A stretch of 64,000 nucleotides of DNA from positions 2,780,509 through 2,844,508 of the forward strand of contig NZ_LR733556.1 in the NCBI RefSeq assembly GCF_902506265.1, in the 5' to 3' direction. Within the stretch, counting starts at the first letter, position 1, and each line of letters opens with the position of its first letter. The notes beneath the pieces are model-generated. The model searched no databases. It saw only the letters and a program-made list of their open reading frames with translations, and was not told the DNA's origin. Made by a program: the position numbers and the translations under genes. This document shows positions 41,069-53,107 of the stretch, piece after piece. This stretch comes from Flavobacterium sp. 9AF. Its GTDB lineage: Bacteria; Bacteroidota; Bacteroidia; Flavobacteriales; Flavobacteriaceae.

Positions 41069-43447
41069 TTAAAATTTAAAATTATAAGTTACACTTGGCA
41101 CTATTCCAAAGATGGATAAGCGAACCGCTTCATTATTTCCGGAGTCGGCATTTTGTCTAAAATTGATTGAAGCAGCATTTTTTCTACTATATAGATTATA
41201 GATTCCAAAAACCCATTCTCCTTTTATTTTTTTAGAAGTATTATTTCTAGGTGTTAAAGTTGCGGAAATGTCTAAACGGTGATAAATAGGTAAGTTATTT
41301 GCATTTCTTGCTCCATAACTAGGTACAGAAATACCTTGGTAAACATAATGTCCGTTTGGATAGGTTACGGGTTGACCTGTTTGTAAAGAAAAAATACTTC
41401 CAAAACTCCATTTTTCATTTAATTCATAAACCCCAGTTACTGATAAATTATGTGTTTTGTCCCAACCTGTTTTGTACCAATTGCCATTATTTATTCCAAT
41501 TTCTTCAGCTGTTCTTCCTGCAGTTTTTTGCTCTGATCTCGAAAGAGTGTAAGAAATCCAGCCGTTTAATTTGCCTTCATTTTTTCGAGCTAAAATTTCT
41601 AAACCATAAGCTCTCGATTTTCCAGCTAAAACAACTTGTTCAATAGCATTGTTTGCAATTAAATCGGCTCCGTCAATGTAATCCAATCGATTTTTAACGT
41701 ATTTATAAAAAGATTCAATTTCAAATGAATATTTCCCGTTTTTTGTGTTTTTTTGATAACCTATGGCAAACTGATCTAAAATTTGTGGTTTTAAGAAATC
41801 ATCACTTGGTGCCCAAACATCTAATGGAGTAGGAGATTGCGTATTTGAAATAAGATGCAAATATTGCGTCATTCTATTATAACTTGCTTTTATAGATTGA
41901 TTTTCATTCAGAATATATGCCATTGATAAACGTGGTTCTAAATTACTAAAGTTTGCAATCACTTCATTTTTTCCATATTTTTTAGTACCAATAGGAGTCG
42001 CTTTCTCGTATATTTTTAATTCATTATCATACGATACTGCTTCATTATTTGCATACACATTTATTTCTTGTGAGCCTAAACGATAGAATAAACTATAACG
42101 TAAACCATAATTAATAGAAAATTTATTGGATAATTTTTGTTCAGCATCTAAATAGAATGCAGGTTCAAATGCATATTTTTTGTCTAATTGATCTGGATTG
42201 ATAGAAGAATCTTCATTATTAGGTTCTATTTTTCCTGGATTGAAATCATAATATATTGCATTTAAACCATATGTTAATTTTGTTCGATCATTTAAATAAT
42301 GTTTAAAGTCGTATTTTAAATTGTAATTTTTAATACCGCTATCCCAATTGAAACCTACAAAATCAAGTGTTAAACCATAATAATAATCACTGTAAATAAA
42401 AGATAAATTGGAAAATAATCGATCATTAAATAGGTGGTTCCAACGTAAATTAAGAACCGAATTTCCATAAGTATTTACAAAACTTTCACTTAAGCTAAAA
42501 ACATCTCTACCAAAATAACCAGAAAGATACAAGTTGTTATTTTCATTTAGTTTGTAGCTTAATTTAGTATTTAAATCATAAAAATAAGCCGAATTTTGAT
42601 TATCTGTTAATTTTAAAAATAAATGGGCATACGAACTTCTTCCCGCCACTAAAAAGGATCCTTTTTCTTTAACAATTGGACCTTCTGCCAAAACTCTACT
42701 AGAAATGAGTCCAATTCCGCCATTTGCATGAAAACTATTACTATTACCGTCTTTTTGATAAATATCTAAAACCGAAGCCACTCTACCACCAAAGCGGGCA
42801 GGAACTCCACCTTTATATAGTTTTAAATCTTTAATAGCATCTGCATTGAATACTGAAAAGAAACCGAATAGATGGGAAGAGTTATAAATTGTAGCTTCAT
42901 CTAATAAAATTAAATTTTGATCGGCAGCACCACCTCTTACATTAAAACCAGATTGTCCTTCACCTGCATTGGTTACTCCAGGTAAGGTTAATATAGATTT
43001 AAGAATGTCAGTTTCACCTAGTACTACAGGAAGTTTTTTAATTGTACTCACAGAAATTTTATTCACACTCATCTCTGGTTTTTGAATGTTAGGTTTTTCA
43101 ATATTTTCCGAGACAATAATTTCATCTAGTTGATAATCTGTTTCTTTTAGACTGATGTTTTTCCTAGTATTTTCAGTCAAATTTATTTTTTCAATAATGT
43201 CTTGAAAACCAATATATGTATATCTAACGGTGTAGTTGCCTTTGGGTAAAGTAATAGAGTAAAAACCATATTCATTTGTGGTTGTTCCTGTTTTTAATTC
43301 TTCAATAATTACTGTTACGCCAATTAATGTTTCATTTGTATTCACATCTGAAATAGTTCCGCTAATGGAAAATTTTTCTTGAGAATATAGAAAATTAAAA
43401 AGAAATAGTTGAAGAAATAGTAAAACTAATTTTATAGATTTGCTCAT
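41069..43447 (-). CDS. TonB-dependent outer-membrane receptor
   Basis: A 792-residue receptor with signal peptide (LVLLFLQLFLFNFLYSQ), a CarboxypepD_reg-like domain (SISGTISDVNTNETLIGVTV), plug motifs (LPVVLGETDILKSILTLPGV, GFNVRGGAADQNLILLDEA, DAIKDLKLYKGGVPARFGG) and a barrel ending in SVTYNFKF. Its family is the flavobacterial 'TonB receptor plus DUF4249' pair, and it differs from SusC in lacking the SusC C-terminal motif. It probably transports an unknown compound or peptide. No regulator or enzyme gene is nearby. Confidence 0.93.
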   Translation of the reverse strand: MSKSIKLVLLFLQLFLFNFLYSQEKFSISGTISDVNTNETLIGVTVIIEELKTGTTTNEYGFYSITLPKGNYTVRYTYIGFQDIIEKINLTENTRKNISLKETDYQLDEIIVSENIEKPNIQKPEMSVNKISVSTIKKLPVVLGETDILKSILTLPGVTNAGEGQSGFNVRGGAADQNLILLDEATIYNSSHLFGFFSVFNADAIKDLKLYKGGVPARFGGRVASVLDIYQKDGNSNSFHANGGIGLISSRVLAEGPIVKEKGSFLVAGRSSYAHLFLKLTDNQNSAYFYDLNTKLSYKLNENNNLYLSGYFGRDVFSLSESFVNTYGNSVLNLRWNHLFNDRLFSNLSFIYSDYYYGLTLDFVGFNWDSGIKNYNLKYDFKHYLNDRTKLTYGLNAIYYDFNPGKIEPNNEDSSINPDQLDKKYAFEPAFYLDAEQKLSNKFSINYGLRYSLFYRLGSQEINVYANNEAVSYDNELKIYEKATPIGTKKYGKNEVIANFSNLEPRLSMAYILNENQSIKASYNRMTQYLHLISNTQSPTPLDVWAPSDDFLKPQILDQFAIGYQKNTKNGKYSFEIESFYKYVKNRLDYIDGADLIANNAIEQVVLAGKSRAYGLEILARKNEGKLNGWISYTLSRSEQKTAGRTAEEIGINNGNWYKTGWDKTHNLSVTGVYELNEKWSFGSIFSLQTGQPVTYPNGHYVYQGISVPSYGARNANNLPIYHRLDISATLTPRNNTSKKIKGEWVFGIYNLYSRKNAASINFRQNADSGNNEAVRLSIFGIVPSVTYNFKF

Positions 43448-43548
43448 GTTGTCATTTTTGTTTTACAAAATTGAATATTTTTTTTGTACTTTTAATAAGA
43501 AATCTGTTAATGTATGGTTAATTATTATGGTATTTATGGAGTTAATTA

Positions 43549-43556
43549 TACGTTTG
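43549..43556 (+). promoter_or_regulatory. putative -7 element for the secreted hypothetical
   Basis: TACGTTTG matches TAnnTTTG and lies 19 bases before the ATG at 43575. No obvious -33 partner. Confidence 0.35.
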
Positions 43557-43574
43557 TTGTAAAAGAATTTAGAA

Positions 43575-44267
43575 ATGAAGAAATTACTAATAGTGTTGAT
43601 TTTGTTTTCCATTAGCTTATCTGCTCAAATAGATAAGAAAAAACAAGTTTTTAATTTACAATTAAGTAATCCATTTGAGTCTAATACATCTACAAATTCA
43701 TCTTCTTCGTTACCTTCACTGCAATATAAAAGCGTCTTAGATAAAGACGATAATTATTTAAAAAAATATTCAGTTTTAAATAATACTTCTACATCAAAAA
43801 GTATTCTGGAAGATAATAAAGATTTTAAAAATCCTGGTGATGAATTAAAAGATAATTTAAATAAAAAATTACATGATAAGCCTATAGATGAAAGTTTTAA
43901 GAGTAATCAGTTTTTAGGACAATTTAGCACTAAAGCAAAATATATTAAAATTGTATGTAGAGATCATGAATATCCAGATGGCGATAGAGTTCGTATATTG
44001 GTAAATGACGTCGTTTTTATCCCTGAGATTTTATTGGAAGCAGCTTCAAAAGAATATTATTTGGATTTATCCAAAGGTTTTAATAAAATTGAATTTTTAG
44101 CATTAAATCAAGGAAGTTCTGGTCCAAATACTGCTGCTTTTCGTGTTTATGATGATAAAGGGAATTTAATTACAAGTAATGAATGGAACTTAACTACAGG
44201 TGTTTTAGCTAAAATTGTTGTTGTTCAAGATGATTCTCCAACATTAGAAGAAGATAAGAAAGAATGA
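43575..44267 (+). CDS. secreted hypothetical protein
   Basis: A 230-residue protein with signal peptide (LLIVLILFSISLSAQ). Residues 30-105 are low-complexity, Ser/Asn/Lys-rich. From about 112 on a compact beta-rich domain appears: FLGQFSTKAKYIKIVCRDHE, VLVNDVVFIPEI-like strand pairs and FNKIEFLALNQGSSGPNTAAF. The pattern is a secreted flavobacterial family that I recognise only by shape; no catalytic motif is evident. It reads toward isocitrate dehydrogenase and shares a bidirectional terminator with it. Confidence 0.75.
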   Translation: MKKLLIVLILFSISLSAQIDKKKQVFNLQLSNPFESNTSTNSSSSLPSLQYKSVLDKDDNYLKKYSVLNNTSTSKSILEDNKDFKNPGDELKDNLNKKLHDKPIDESFKSNQFLGQFSTKAKYIKIVCRDHEYPDGDRVRILVNDVVFIPEILLEAASKEYYLDLSKGFNKIEFLALNQGSSGPNTAAFRVYDDKGNLITSNEWNLTTGVLAKIVVVQDDSPTLEEDKKE

Positions 44268-44296
44268 ACTTGTCTAATTAAATAAATAAATAAATA

Positions 44297-44327
44297 AAAA
44301 GAGCGACACATAAGGTCGCTCTTTTTA
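44297..44327. terminator. bidirectional intrinsic terminator
   Basis: A perfect 12-bp stem AAAAAGAGCGAC (44297-44308) and its complement (44316-44327) with a seven-base loop, A-rich before and T-rich after. It ends the secreted-protein gene on the plus strand and isocitrate dehydrogenase on the minus strand. Confidence 0.92.
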
Positions 44328-44348
44328 TTTATTTAACTAAGCTAACAT

Positions 44349-46574
<2,226 letters not shown>

Positions 46575-46607
46575 TTATGTTTTTATTTTAATTAATTTTT
46601 AGTGAGG

Positions 46608-46615
46608 CAAATATA
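46608..46615 (-). promoter_or_regulatory. putative -7 element for isocitrate dehydrogenase
   Basis: The minus strand reads TATATTTG here, about 37 bases before the icd ATG at 46571. It lies in the 305-base divergent gap, the middle of which is AT-rich and featureless. Confidence 0.4.
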
Positions 46616-46841
46616 ACAAATTAAGACCTTTTTTTTGCCCTTTTTTAACGAAAACGTTTGATTTGAAATATTAGTAAATTTTAGAAAAAAAATTATCATA
46701 TTCGTAATTTAGTAGGGGTATAAAAATGATATTCTTTATTTTTTTTGTATATCTCATTTTTTTTAAAACCCATTTGTTTTTTTAAAACTTCCCATTGTAT
46801 AAAAAATAGTTAATTAATTCTTTTTCATCATATTATTCTTA

Positions 46842-46849
46842 TACTTTTG
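46842..46849 (+). promoter_or_regulatory. putative -7 element for the head-repeat protein
   Basis: TACTTTTG on the plus strand, 28 bases before the ATG at 46877, fits TAnnTTTG. No clear -33 element. Confidence 0.4.
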
Positions 46850-46876
46850 TGTCGCTATTAACCTTTTTTTATTATC

Positions 46877-48262
46877 ATGAAAAAAATAATGCTATTAACA
46901 TTTGCATCAAGTTTTTCTTTTTTTGTTAATGCTCAAGTTGGTATTGGAACAACAGCTCCACATTCATCTTCAGCTTTAGAAATAAAGAGTTCAAATTCTG
47001 GTTTACTTATTCCAAGAGTAAGTTTACAATCTACTACAGATAATTCAACAATTGCAAATCCAGCCACCAGTTTATTAATTTATAATAACGCTACTATTTC
47101 AGATGTGACTCCTGGCTTTTATTATTGGGAAGGCGTTTGGAAAAGATTAAATCAATCTGCAAGTTCTATAGGAGCATCAACAGATGCTTGGAATTTAACG
47201 GGAAACACACTTAGTACTGGAAATGAATATTTGGGAACAAATAATTATAACCCTTTGACATTTAAAATCAATAACAATGCTTTTGGAAGATTTCATCCTA
47301 ATGGAGGTATTGCAATAGGTCGAGGAGCTGTTTCACACAATGATAATTCGGTAGCTATAGGGACTAATGCTACGGCAACTAATTCAAACGAAGCAGTTGC
47401 TATTGGAAATTATTCAAATGGAAGTGGATACCAGTCTTTTGCTTTAGGTATTAATGCTACAGCTAGTAATAACGAGACTATTGCGTTAGGACGTATAGCA
47501 ACGGCTTCAGGTTATCGTTCTATATCCATTGGTGTAGGTGCATCATCTACTAACAATAATGCTTTAGCTTTAGGAAATGCTTCTGTGGCTTCGGGAGAAC
47601 AAGCTACTGCATTAGGAAGTCAAGCTAGTGCGAGTGGTCAGAATGCTACTGCTATTGGTTATTTATCCACAGCAACGCAAGCTAATTCTATAATATTAGG
47701 TAGTTCAACCAATTCTAACAATAAAGTGGGTATAGGAACAAATAATCCAGATGAAAGATTGCATGTTGTAGGAGGAGTTAAAATTGTAGATGGCAATCAA
47801 GGAACGGGTAAAGTATTTGTTTCTGATGCTAATGGAAAAGCCACATGGACAGATTTGAATACTAAGAAATATTATGGTGAAATATATAGTGGATTTACTG
47901 CTCCATTAAATTTGGGTGCAGTAATTTTAAATACTAATGGAGCATATTATGGAGTTACCTTAAATTCTACTGCTATTCAAGTACAAAATACAGGTTTGTA
48001 TCGAATTTCTTATACTGTTTCTCTTAGAAAAAATTCGGGGAGTGTTATTAGTCCTGAGTTTTATTTAGGAATTTATGGAACTGAAATTCCAGGGACAAGA
48101 ACTTATACTTCTATTTCAAATGGAGAAACTAGAACGGTTTCTATAGTTAAATTAGTTAATTTGACAGCTTATCAAGCAGTAAGTATTTATTCAAATTCAT
48201 CAGATTCGAATACTAACTTATTAGCAAATGGATGTAACTTAATTGTTGAATTTATCAAATAG
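46877..48262 (+). CDS. secreted chimera: YadA-type head repeats with C1q/TNF-like C-terminus
   Basis: A 461-residue exported protein (signal peptide LLTFASSFSFFVNAQ). The N-terminus opens with VGIGTTAPHSSSALEIKS, the motif common in flavobacterial tail-fibre-like surface proteins. Residues about 155-290 consist of about nine 14-15 residue repeats of the form (S/N)xAVAIGxxAxAx (NSVAIGTNATATNSNEAVAIG), the left-handed beta-roll of trimeric autotransporter heads. The C-terminal 130 residues (YYGEIYSGFTAPLNLG ... IQVQNTGLYRISYTVSL ... CNLIVEFIK) look like a C1q/BclA-type trimerising jelly roll. The YadA membrane anchor is absent. It is probably a trimeric surface fibre; its anchor and partner are unknown. 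Confidence 0.8.
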   Translation: MKKIMLLTFASSFSFFVNAQVGIGTTAPHSSSALEIKSSNSGLLIPRVSLQSTTDNSTIANPATSLLIYNNATISDVTPGFYYWEGVWKRLNQSASSIGASTDAWNLTGNTLSTGNEYLGTNNYNPLTFKINNNAFGRFHPNGGIAIGRGAVSHNDNSVAIGTNATATNSNEAVAIGNYSNGSGYQSFALGINATASNNETIALGRIATASGYRSISIGVGASSTNNNALALGNASVASGEQATALGSQASASGQNATAIGYLSTATQANSIILGSSTNSNNKVGIGTNNPDERLHVVGGVKIVDGNQGTGKVFVSDANGKATWTDLNTKKYYGEIYSGFTAPLNLGAVILNTNGAYYGVTLNSTAIQVQNTGLYRISYTVSLRKNSGSVISPEFYLGIYGTEIPGTRTYTSISNGETRTVSIVKLVNLTAYQAVSIYSNSSDSNTNLLANGCNLIVEFIK

Positions 48263-48278
48263 ATTGTTTTTTTAATTG

Positions 48279-48286
48279 TAATTTTG
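48279..48286 (+). promoter_or_regulatory. putative -7 element for the chorismate-binding gene
   Basis: TAATTTTG matches TAnnTTTG and lies 23 bases before the TTG start at 48310, leaving room for a short leader. A TTG sits 12 bases upstream, shorter than the usual -33 spacing. Confidence 0.35.
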
Positions 48287-48309
48287 GCTTTCCAAGTTAT
48301 GATTTACAA

Positions 48310-49605
48310 TTGAGAACACACATTACAAAACATATTTCAAATCCGAAAAAAATAAAAGAGCAACTTTTACATTGGTCAAATCAATTTAGAGAAGTTGCTT
48401 TTTTAGATTCTAATGATTATCAGCAAAATTATACTTCTTATGATTGTATAGTTGCTGTAGATGCATTCACTTCAATTATAACAGATTATAATAATGCTTT
48501 TGAAGATTTGTACCAATATCAATCGCATAGTAAAGATTGGTTATTTGGGTATCTTTCGTATGATTTGAAAAATGATACGGAAAATTTGCGGTCAAAAAAT
48601 TTTGATGGTTTGCAATTTGCAGATTTATTCTTTTTTCAACCGAAAAAAATTTTTCTTCTAAAAGGTGAAGAATTGGTAATGTCATATTTAAATTTATGTG
48701 ATGATGAATTTGAAGAAGATTTTGAAATCATTTCAAGTTTTGAAATTCCATTTTCTAAAGAGACGCATCAATTAACAACTATTCAACAGCGTATCTCTAA
48801 AAAAAATTATCTTCAAAAAGTAGCAAAAATGTTAGAATATATACATTTAGGATCTATTTATGAGGCTAATTTTTGTATGGAATTTTTTGCTGAAAAAGCA
48901 ACAATTAATCCTATAGCGGTTTATGAAAAATTAGATGCTATTTCGGAACCACCTTTTGCAACATTTTTTAAAAATAAAGAACAGTATTTGCTTTCGGCTT
49001 CACCAGAACGCTATTTGAAAAAAGTGGGAAAAAAAGTAATTTCTCAACCTATAAAAGGTACAGCCAGAAGAAGTTTTGATCTCGAACAAGATGATTTTTT
49101 GAAAAAGGAATTAATCCATAGCGAAAAAGAGCGTTCTGAGAATATTATGATTGTCGATTTAGTTCGCAACGATTTATCTCATACAGCTACAAAAGGTTCT
49201 GTGGTTGTTGAAGAATTATGTGAAGTATATACTTTTAAGCAAGTACACCAAATGATTTCTACAATTGTAGCTTCAGTAGATGCTACTATTTCACCGATAG
49301 AAATTATTAGAACCACTTTTCCTATGGGAAGTATGACGGGTGCACCTAAAATTTCAGCTATGAAAATTATTGAAGAGTTAGAAGTTACTAAAAGGGGTTT
49401 ATATAGCGGTGCAGTAGGCTATTTTACACCGAGTGGAGATTTTGATTTTAATGTTGTTATTCGAAGTATTTTATATAATGCTAAAAAGCAATATCTTTCT
49501 TTTTCTGTGGGTAGTGCAATAACAGCTCAATCCATTCCAGAAAGTGAGTATGAGGAATGTTTGTTAAAAGCAAAAGCTATGTTTGAGGTTTTGCAAAACA
49601 ATTAA
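48310..49605 (+). CDS. pabB: aminodeoxychorismate synthase component I-like, chorismate-binding enzyme
   Basis: A 431-residue member of the anthranilate/para-aminobenzoate synthase component I family. Motifs: [20 protein letters not shown] (start of the chorismate-binding domain), [50 protein letters not shown] and [20 protein letters not shown] with the catalytic region. The product is 4-amino-4-deoxychorismate for folate synthesis; an anthranilate synthase cannot be excluded but the context favours pabB. The start is a TTG at 48310 ([13 protein letters not shown]), which matches the usual N-terminus of flavobacterial homologues; no ATG is available in frame there. It is followed by tilS with a 16-base gap. 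Confidence 0.85.
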   Translation: MRTHITKHISNPKKIKEQLLHWSNQFREVAFLDSNDYQQNYTSYDCIVAVDAFTSIITDYNNAFEDLYQYQSHSKDWLFGYLSYDLKNDTENLRSKNFDGLQFADLFFFQPKKIFLLKGEELVMSYLNLCDDEFEEDFEIISSFEIPFSKETHQLTTIQQRISKKNYLQKVAKMLEYIHLGSIYEANFCMEFFAEKATINPIAVYEKLDAISEPPFATFFKNKEQYLLSASPERYLKKVGKKVISQPIKGTARRSFDLEQDDFLKKELIHSEKERSENIMIVDLVRNDLSHTATKGSVVVEELCEVYTFKQVHQMISTIVASVDATISPIEIIRTTFPMGSMTGAPKISAMKIIEELEVTKRGLYSGAVGYFTPSGDFDFNVVIRSILYNAKKQYLSFSVGSAITAQSIPESEYEECLLKAKAMFEVLQNN

Positions 49606-49618
49606 TTTCTTATTTTTG
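49589..49618 (+). promoter_or_regulatory. promoter candidate for tilS implying a leaderless transcript
   Basis: TTTTG at 49589-49593, a 17-base spacer and TATTTTTG at 49611-49618 form the best match to the Bacteroidota TTTG-N17-TAnnTTTG promoter in the window. The tilS ATG at 49622 follows by only three bases, so a transcript from here would begin at or very near the start codon. Confidence 0.5.
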
Positions 49619-49621
49619 GTC

Positions 49622-50929
49622 ATGCTACAAAAAATCCAACAACATTTTGAAAGAAATTTTTCTTTTATAAAAGAAAAAAGATTTCTTTTGGCCATTAGTG
49701 GAGGCATTGATAGCATGGTATTGCTTTCTGTTTGTAAAAAACTGCAATTAGAAATAGGTGTGGCTCATTGTAATTTTCAGTTAAGAGCAGATGAAAGTAA
49801 TGCAGATGCTTATTTTGTGGAAGAAAAAGCAAACGAATTACAAGTGCCTTTTTTTTTGCAATCATTTGATACAGAAAGTTATGCTAATAAAAAAAAGCTT
49901 TCTATTCAGATAGCAGCTAGAAAATTGCGTTACGACTGGTTTCATGAATTATTGATTCAAGAAAATTATGATTTTATAGTTACTGCCCATCATTTAGATG
50001 ATCAAGTTGAAACCTTTTTGATTAATCTTTCTAGAGGAACTGGTTTAGAAGGATTAGTTGGTATTCCTGCTCAAAATGGAAAAATTATTCGTCCTTTTTT
50101 AGGAATTTCAAGAATCGAAATCGAATCTTATGCTAAAGAAAACCAGATTATTTGGAGAGAAGACGCTAGTAATGCTTCAGATAAGTATGTGAGAAATAAA
50201 GTAAGACATAAGATTGTTCCTGTTTTAAAAGAATTGAATCCAAGTTTTTTAACTGGTTTTCAAAATACTATAACTCATTTACAGCAAGTAGCACAATTGG
50301 TTAACGAATCTAGTAAAATAGCATTTGAAAAAGTTGCAATGATAGAAGGTAATACAATTAAATTTGATTGTGAAAAGATACTGAAATATACTAATTATAA
50401 AGCTTATTTGTACCAATGGCTGAAAGAATATGGTTTTACGGCTTGGGATGATATCTATGATTTGATACATGCGCAAGCTGGGAAAAAGATTTTTTCTTCC
50501 ACATATTTACTTTTAAAAGATAGGAATTATGTATTACTTACTCCTGTAAATAAAGTTGAAACAGAAGAAGTGTATTATATTAAAGAAATAACTCAGAATC
50601 TTAAATTTCCCTTAAATATTACCCTTTGTCAGACAGATAACATTTTAAAACCAAGTAACAATAGTATCTTTGTAGACCAAAATAAGTTATCTTTTCCCCT
50701 TGAAATACGTAAAAAAAAGGAAGGAGATTATTTTTTTCCTTCAGGAATGCAAGGAAAGAAAAAGTTGAGTAAATATTTTAAAGATGAAAAATACTCCTTA
50801 TTAGATAAAGAAAAACAATGGTTGTTAATTTCTAATAATGAAATAGTTTGGATCATTGGAAAAAGAGCAGATCAACGATTTTTGGCACATTCAAAAACAA
50901 AAGAAATAGTAAAAATAGAATTAAAATAA
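49622..50929 (+). CDS. tilS: tRNA(Ile)-lysidine synthase
   Basis: A 435-residue ATP-dependent enzyme that modifies cytidine 34 of tRNA-Ile2 with lysine, which changes its codon and amino-acid identity. The PP-loop SGGIDS is at residues 26-31 (LLAISGGIDSMVLLS), with HCNFQLRADESNADAYFVEE and TAHHLDDQVETFLINLSRGTGLEGL following. The C-terminal substrate-binding domain ends with KKLSKYFKDEKYSLLDKEKQWLL and KRADQRF. The start at 49622 is preferred over the earlier ATG at 49583, which lies inside pabB and adds an unlikely hydrophobic leader. The stop overlaps the dsbD start (TAATG). Confidence 0.96.
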   Translation: MLQKIQQHFERNFSFIKEKRFLLAISGGIDSMVLLSVCKKLQLEIGVAHCNFQLRADESNADAYFVEEKANELQVPFFLQSFDTESYANKKKLSIQIAARKLRYDWFHELLIQENYDFIVTAHHLDDQVETFLINLSRGTGLEGLVGIPAQNGKIIRPFLGISRIEIESYAKENQIIWREDASNASDKYVRNKVRHKIVPVLKELNPSFLTGFQNTITHLQQVAQLVNESSKIAFEKVAMIEGNTIKFDCEKILKYTNYKAYLYQWLKEYGFTAWDDIYDLIHAQAGKKIFSSTYLLLKDRNYVLLTPVNKVETEEVYYIKEITQNLKFPLNITLCQTDNILKPSNNSIFVDQNKLSFPLEIRKKKEGDYFFPSGMQGKKKLSKYFKDEKYSLLDKEKQWLLISNNEIVWIIGKRADQRFLAHSKTKEIVKIELK

Positions 50930-53010
50930 TGAAAAAAATACTTGTTGCTTTCGCATTTTTATTTTCATTTTTAGGACAGTCCCAAATTGTCGATGTAGTA
51001 AAATGGAAAACCAAAATAACCCAAAAATCCAATACTGAATTTGAGCTAGTAATGGATGCCCAAATTGAATTTGGCTGGCACTTATATGCTTTAAATACTC
51101 CAGATGGCGGTTCACAACCATTAGTTTTTACCTTCAAAAACGCTGGAAAAGATTATTTATTAGTAGGTAAAACAAAACAAGGTAATTATCATAAAGAATA
51201 CAGTGAAATTTTTGAAGTAGATGAGTATTTTTTTACAAATACTGCGCAATTCAAACAAACGATAAAAGTTACTAATCCTGCATTGAAAGAAATAAAAGTT
51301 GCTTTAGAAGGACAAACTTGTATTGACGGTAGGTGTGTGCAAGAAGATGATAATTTAACGTTTATTCTACCAATAATAAAAACGGAAGAGGAACAAATTG
51401 AAAATAAAAAACCAACTGAAACTTCAATAGTAAAAGAGGTCGTTGTAAGTGCCGAGAAAGTAGATTCTTTAAAAGAAATAGTTTCTGAAGTGATTGCTAC
51501 TGAAAGTAAGGATACTATTCAATCTTCTAATTCTCAGTTTGTAAAAATTGCTAATAAGCATGAAAAAGAGGAAAAGAAAAAAGATTTATGGACGATTTTC
51601 ATTTTATCCTTTTTAGGGGGGTTTGCAGCCTTATTAACTCCATGTGTTTTTCCTATGATTCCAATGACAGTTAGTTTTTTTACAAAGCAAAGTAAGAATA
51701 GAGCTCAAGGTATCAGAAATGCGATTGTTTATGGGATCTCAATTATCATAATTTATGTTGGTTTAGGCTTAATCATTACCGCTATCTTTGGAATTGATTC
51801 ATTAAATGCACTTTCTACTAATGTTTGGTTTAATTTAATATTTTTTGTCATTTTAATAATATTTGCAGCTTCATTCTTGGGAGCTTTTGAAATAGTTTTA
51901 CCAAATTCTTTGCTAAATAAAATTGATAGACAAGCGGATAGAGGTGGAATAGTGGGAATATTTTTCATGGCATTAGCATTAGCAGTAGTTTCATTCTCTT
52001 GTACGGGTCCTATAGTAGGTTCGCTATTAGGAGAATCTGCAAGGCAAGGAGGTATAGGCCCTATTGTAGGAATGTTTGGTTTTTCTTTCGCAATAGCTTT
52101 ACCTTTTATGTTGTTTGCAATGTTTCCAGGATGGATGAATTCACTACCTAAGTCAGGCGGTTGGTTAAATACGATTAAAGTGTCGCTAGGGTTTTTGGAA
52201 TTAGCATTTGCTTTTAAATTTTTATCTAATGCCGATTTAGTGTTACAAATGCATTTGTTAGAAAGAGAGGTTTTCTTAGCAATTTGGATAGCTGTATTTG
52301 GAACTTGGGCTTTTTATTTATTGGGAAAACTAACGTTACCTCATGATACTCCTCAAAATCATATTTCAGTTGGTAGATTGTTTATGGCTTTGTTAGTTAG
52401 TACTTTTACGATTTATTTAATTCCAGGATTGTGGGGTGCACCTTTGAAAATTTTAAGTGGTTATACACCTCCAATGACCTACAGTGAAAGTCCTGACGGT
52501 GTTGGGTTTAAAAATGAAGTTATAATAGCCGATTTTTCTAAAGAAAAAACTACAGAAAATGTACATAAAGGGCCATTAGGTTTAATGGCTTTTCATGATT
52601 ATGAAGAGGGGATTGCCTATGCAAAAAAAGTAAATAAACCAGTTTTATTAGATTTTACAGGTCATGCATGTGCTAATTGTAGAAAAATGGAAGAAAATGT
52701 TTGGTCTAATCCAGCTATATTTAACATGCTTAAGAATGAAATTGTTTTAATTTCTTTGTATGGAGATGATCAACGTGAGTTACCAGCTGAACAAGTTTAT
52801 GTTTCTAAAATATCTGGTAATGAGGTAACTACCATTGGTAAAAAATGGAGAGAATTTCAAATTGAGAGATACAATATTAATTCCCAACCTTACTATGTTG
52901 TATTGGATAATGAAGGAAAAGATTTAAATGAACCAGTCGGTTATACACCTGATATTGAAGAATACAAAGCTTGGTTGCAAGAAGGTATAGCAAATTTTAA
53001 AAAGAAATAA
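50929..53010 (+). CDS. dsbD: thiol:disulfide interchange protein DsbD-like
   Basis: A 693-residue inner-membrane reductase that passes electrons from cytoplasmic thioredoxin to the periplasm. After a signal peptide (VAFAFLFSFLGQSQ) an N-terminal periplasmic DsbD-alpha-like domain holds CIDGRCVQEDD (two Cys), then a linker, then eight predicted helices with the reactive cysteines in LLTPCVFPMIPMTVSFF and SCTGPIVGSLLG, and finally a periplasmic thioredoxin-like domain with CANC near residue 580 (LDFTGHACANCRKMEENVW). I start it at 50929, one base inside the tilS stop, since the upstream ATG at 50848 adds cytoplasmic residues. Confidence 0.93.
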   Translation: MKKILVAFAFLFSFLGQSQIVDVVKWKTKITQKSNTEFELVMDAQIEFGWHLYALNTPDGGSQPLVFTFKNAGKDYLLVGKTKQGNYHKEYSEIFEVDEYFFTNTAQFKQTIKVTNPALKEIKVALEGQTCIDGRCVQEDDNLTFILPIIKTEEEQIENKKPTETSIVKEVVVSAEKVDSLKEIVSEVIATESKDTIQSSNSQFVKIANKHEKEEKKKDLWTIFILSFLGGFAALLTPCVFPMIPMTVSFFTKQSKNRAQGIRNAIVYGISIIIIYVGLGLIITAIFGIDSLNALSTNVWFNLIFFVILIIFAASFLGAFEIVLPNSLLNKIDRQADRGGIVGIFFMALALAVVSFSCTGPIVGSLLGESARQGGIGPIVGMFGFSFAIALPFMLFAMFPGWMNSLPKSGGWLNTIKVSLGFLELAFAFKFLSNADLVLQMHLLEREVFLAIWIAVFGTWAFYLLGKLTLPHDTPQNHISVGRLFMALLVSTFTIYLIPGLWGAPLKILSGYTPPMTYSESPDGVGFKNEVIIADFSKEKTTENVHKGPLGLMAFHDYEEGIAYAKKVNKPVLLDFTGHACANCRKMEENVWSNPAIFNMLKNEIVLISLYGDDQRELPAEQVYVSKISGNEVTTIGKKWREFQIERYNINSQPYYVVLDNEGKDLNEPVGYTPDIEEYKAWLQEGIANFKKK

Positions 53011-53070
53011 TTCTTTCAGGTTGAAAAAAAATCTTTCTAATTAATGCTTTAATCTTAATACTATATTCTT

Positions 53071-53078
53071 TATTTTTG
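53071..53078 (+). promoter_or_regulatory. putative -7 element for the DUF1599 operon
   Basis: TATTTTTG matches TAnnTTTG and lies 30 bases before the DUF1599 ATG at 53108. No -33 partner at the standard distance. Confidence 0.4.
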
Positions 53079-53107
53079 AAAAAATTTCATACAAAATATA
53101 TCAATAA

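Noticed and set aside
47280..47710. Possible CRISPR or tandem DNA repeat
   Set aside because: The periodicity is at the protein level (AIG/ALG head repeats) with variable codons; there are no identical repeats with spacers.
46877..48262. Phage tail fibre
   Set aside because: No other phage gene lies nearby and the protein has a signal peptide, so a surface protein is more likely.
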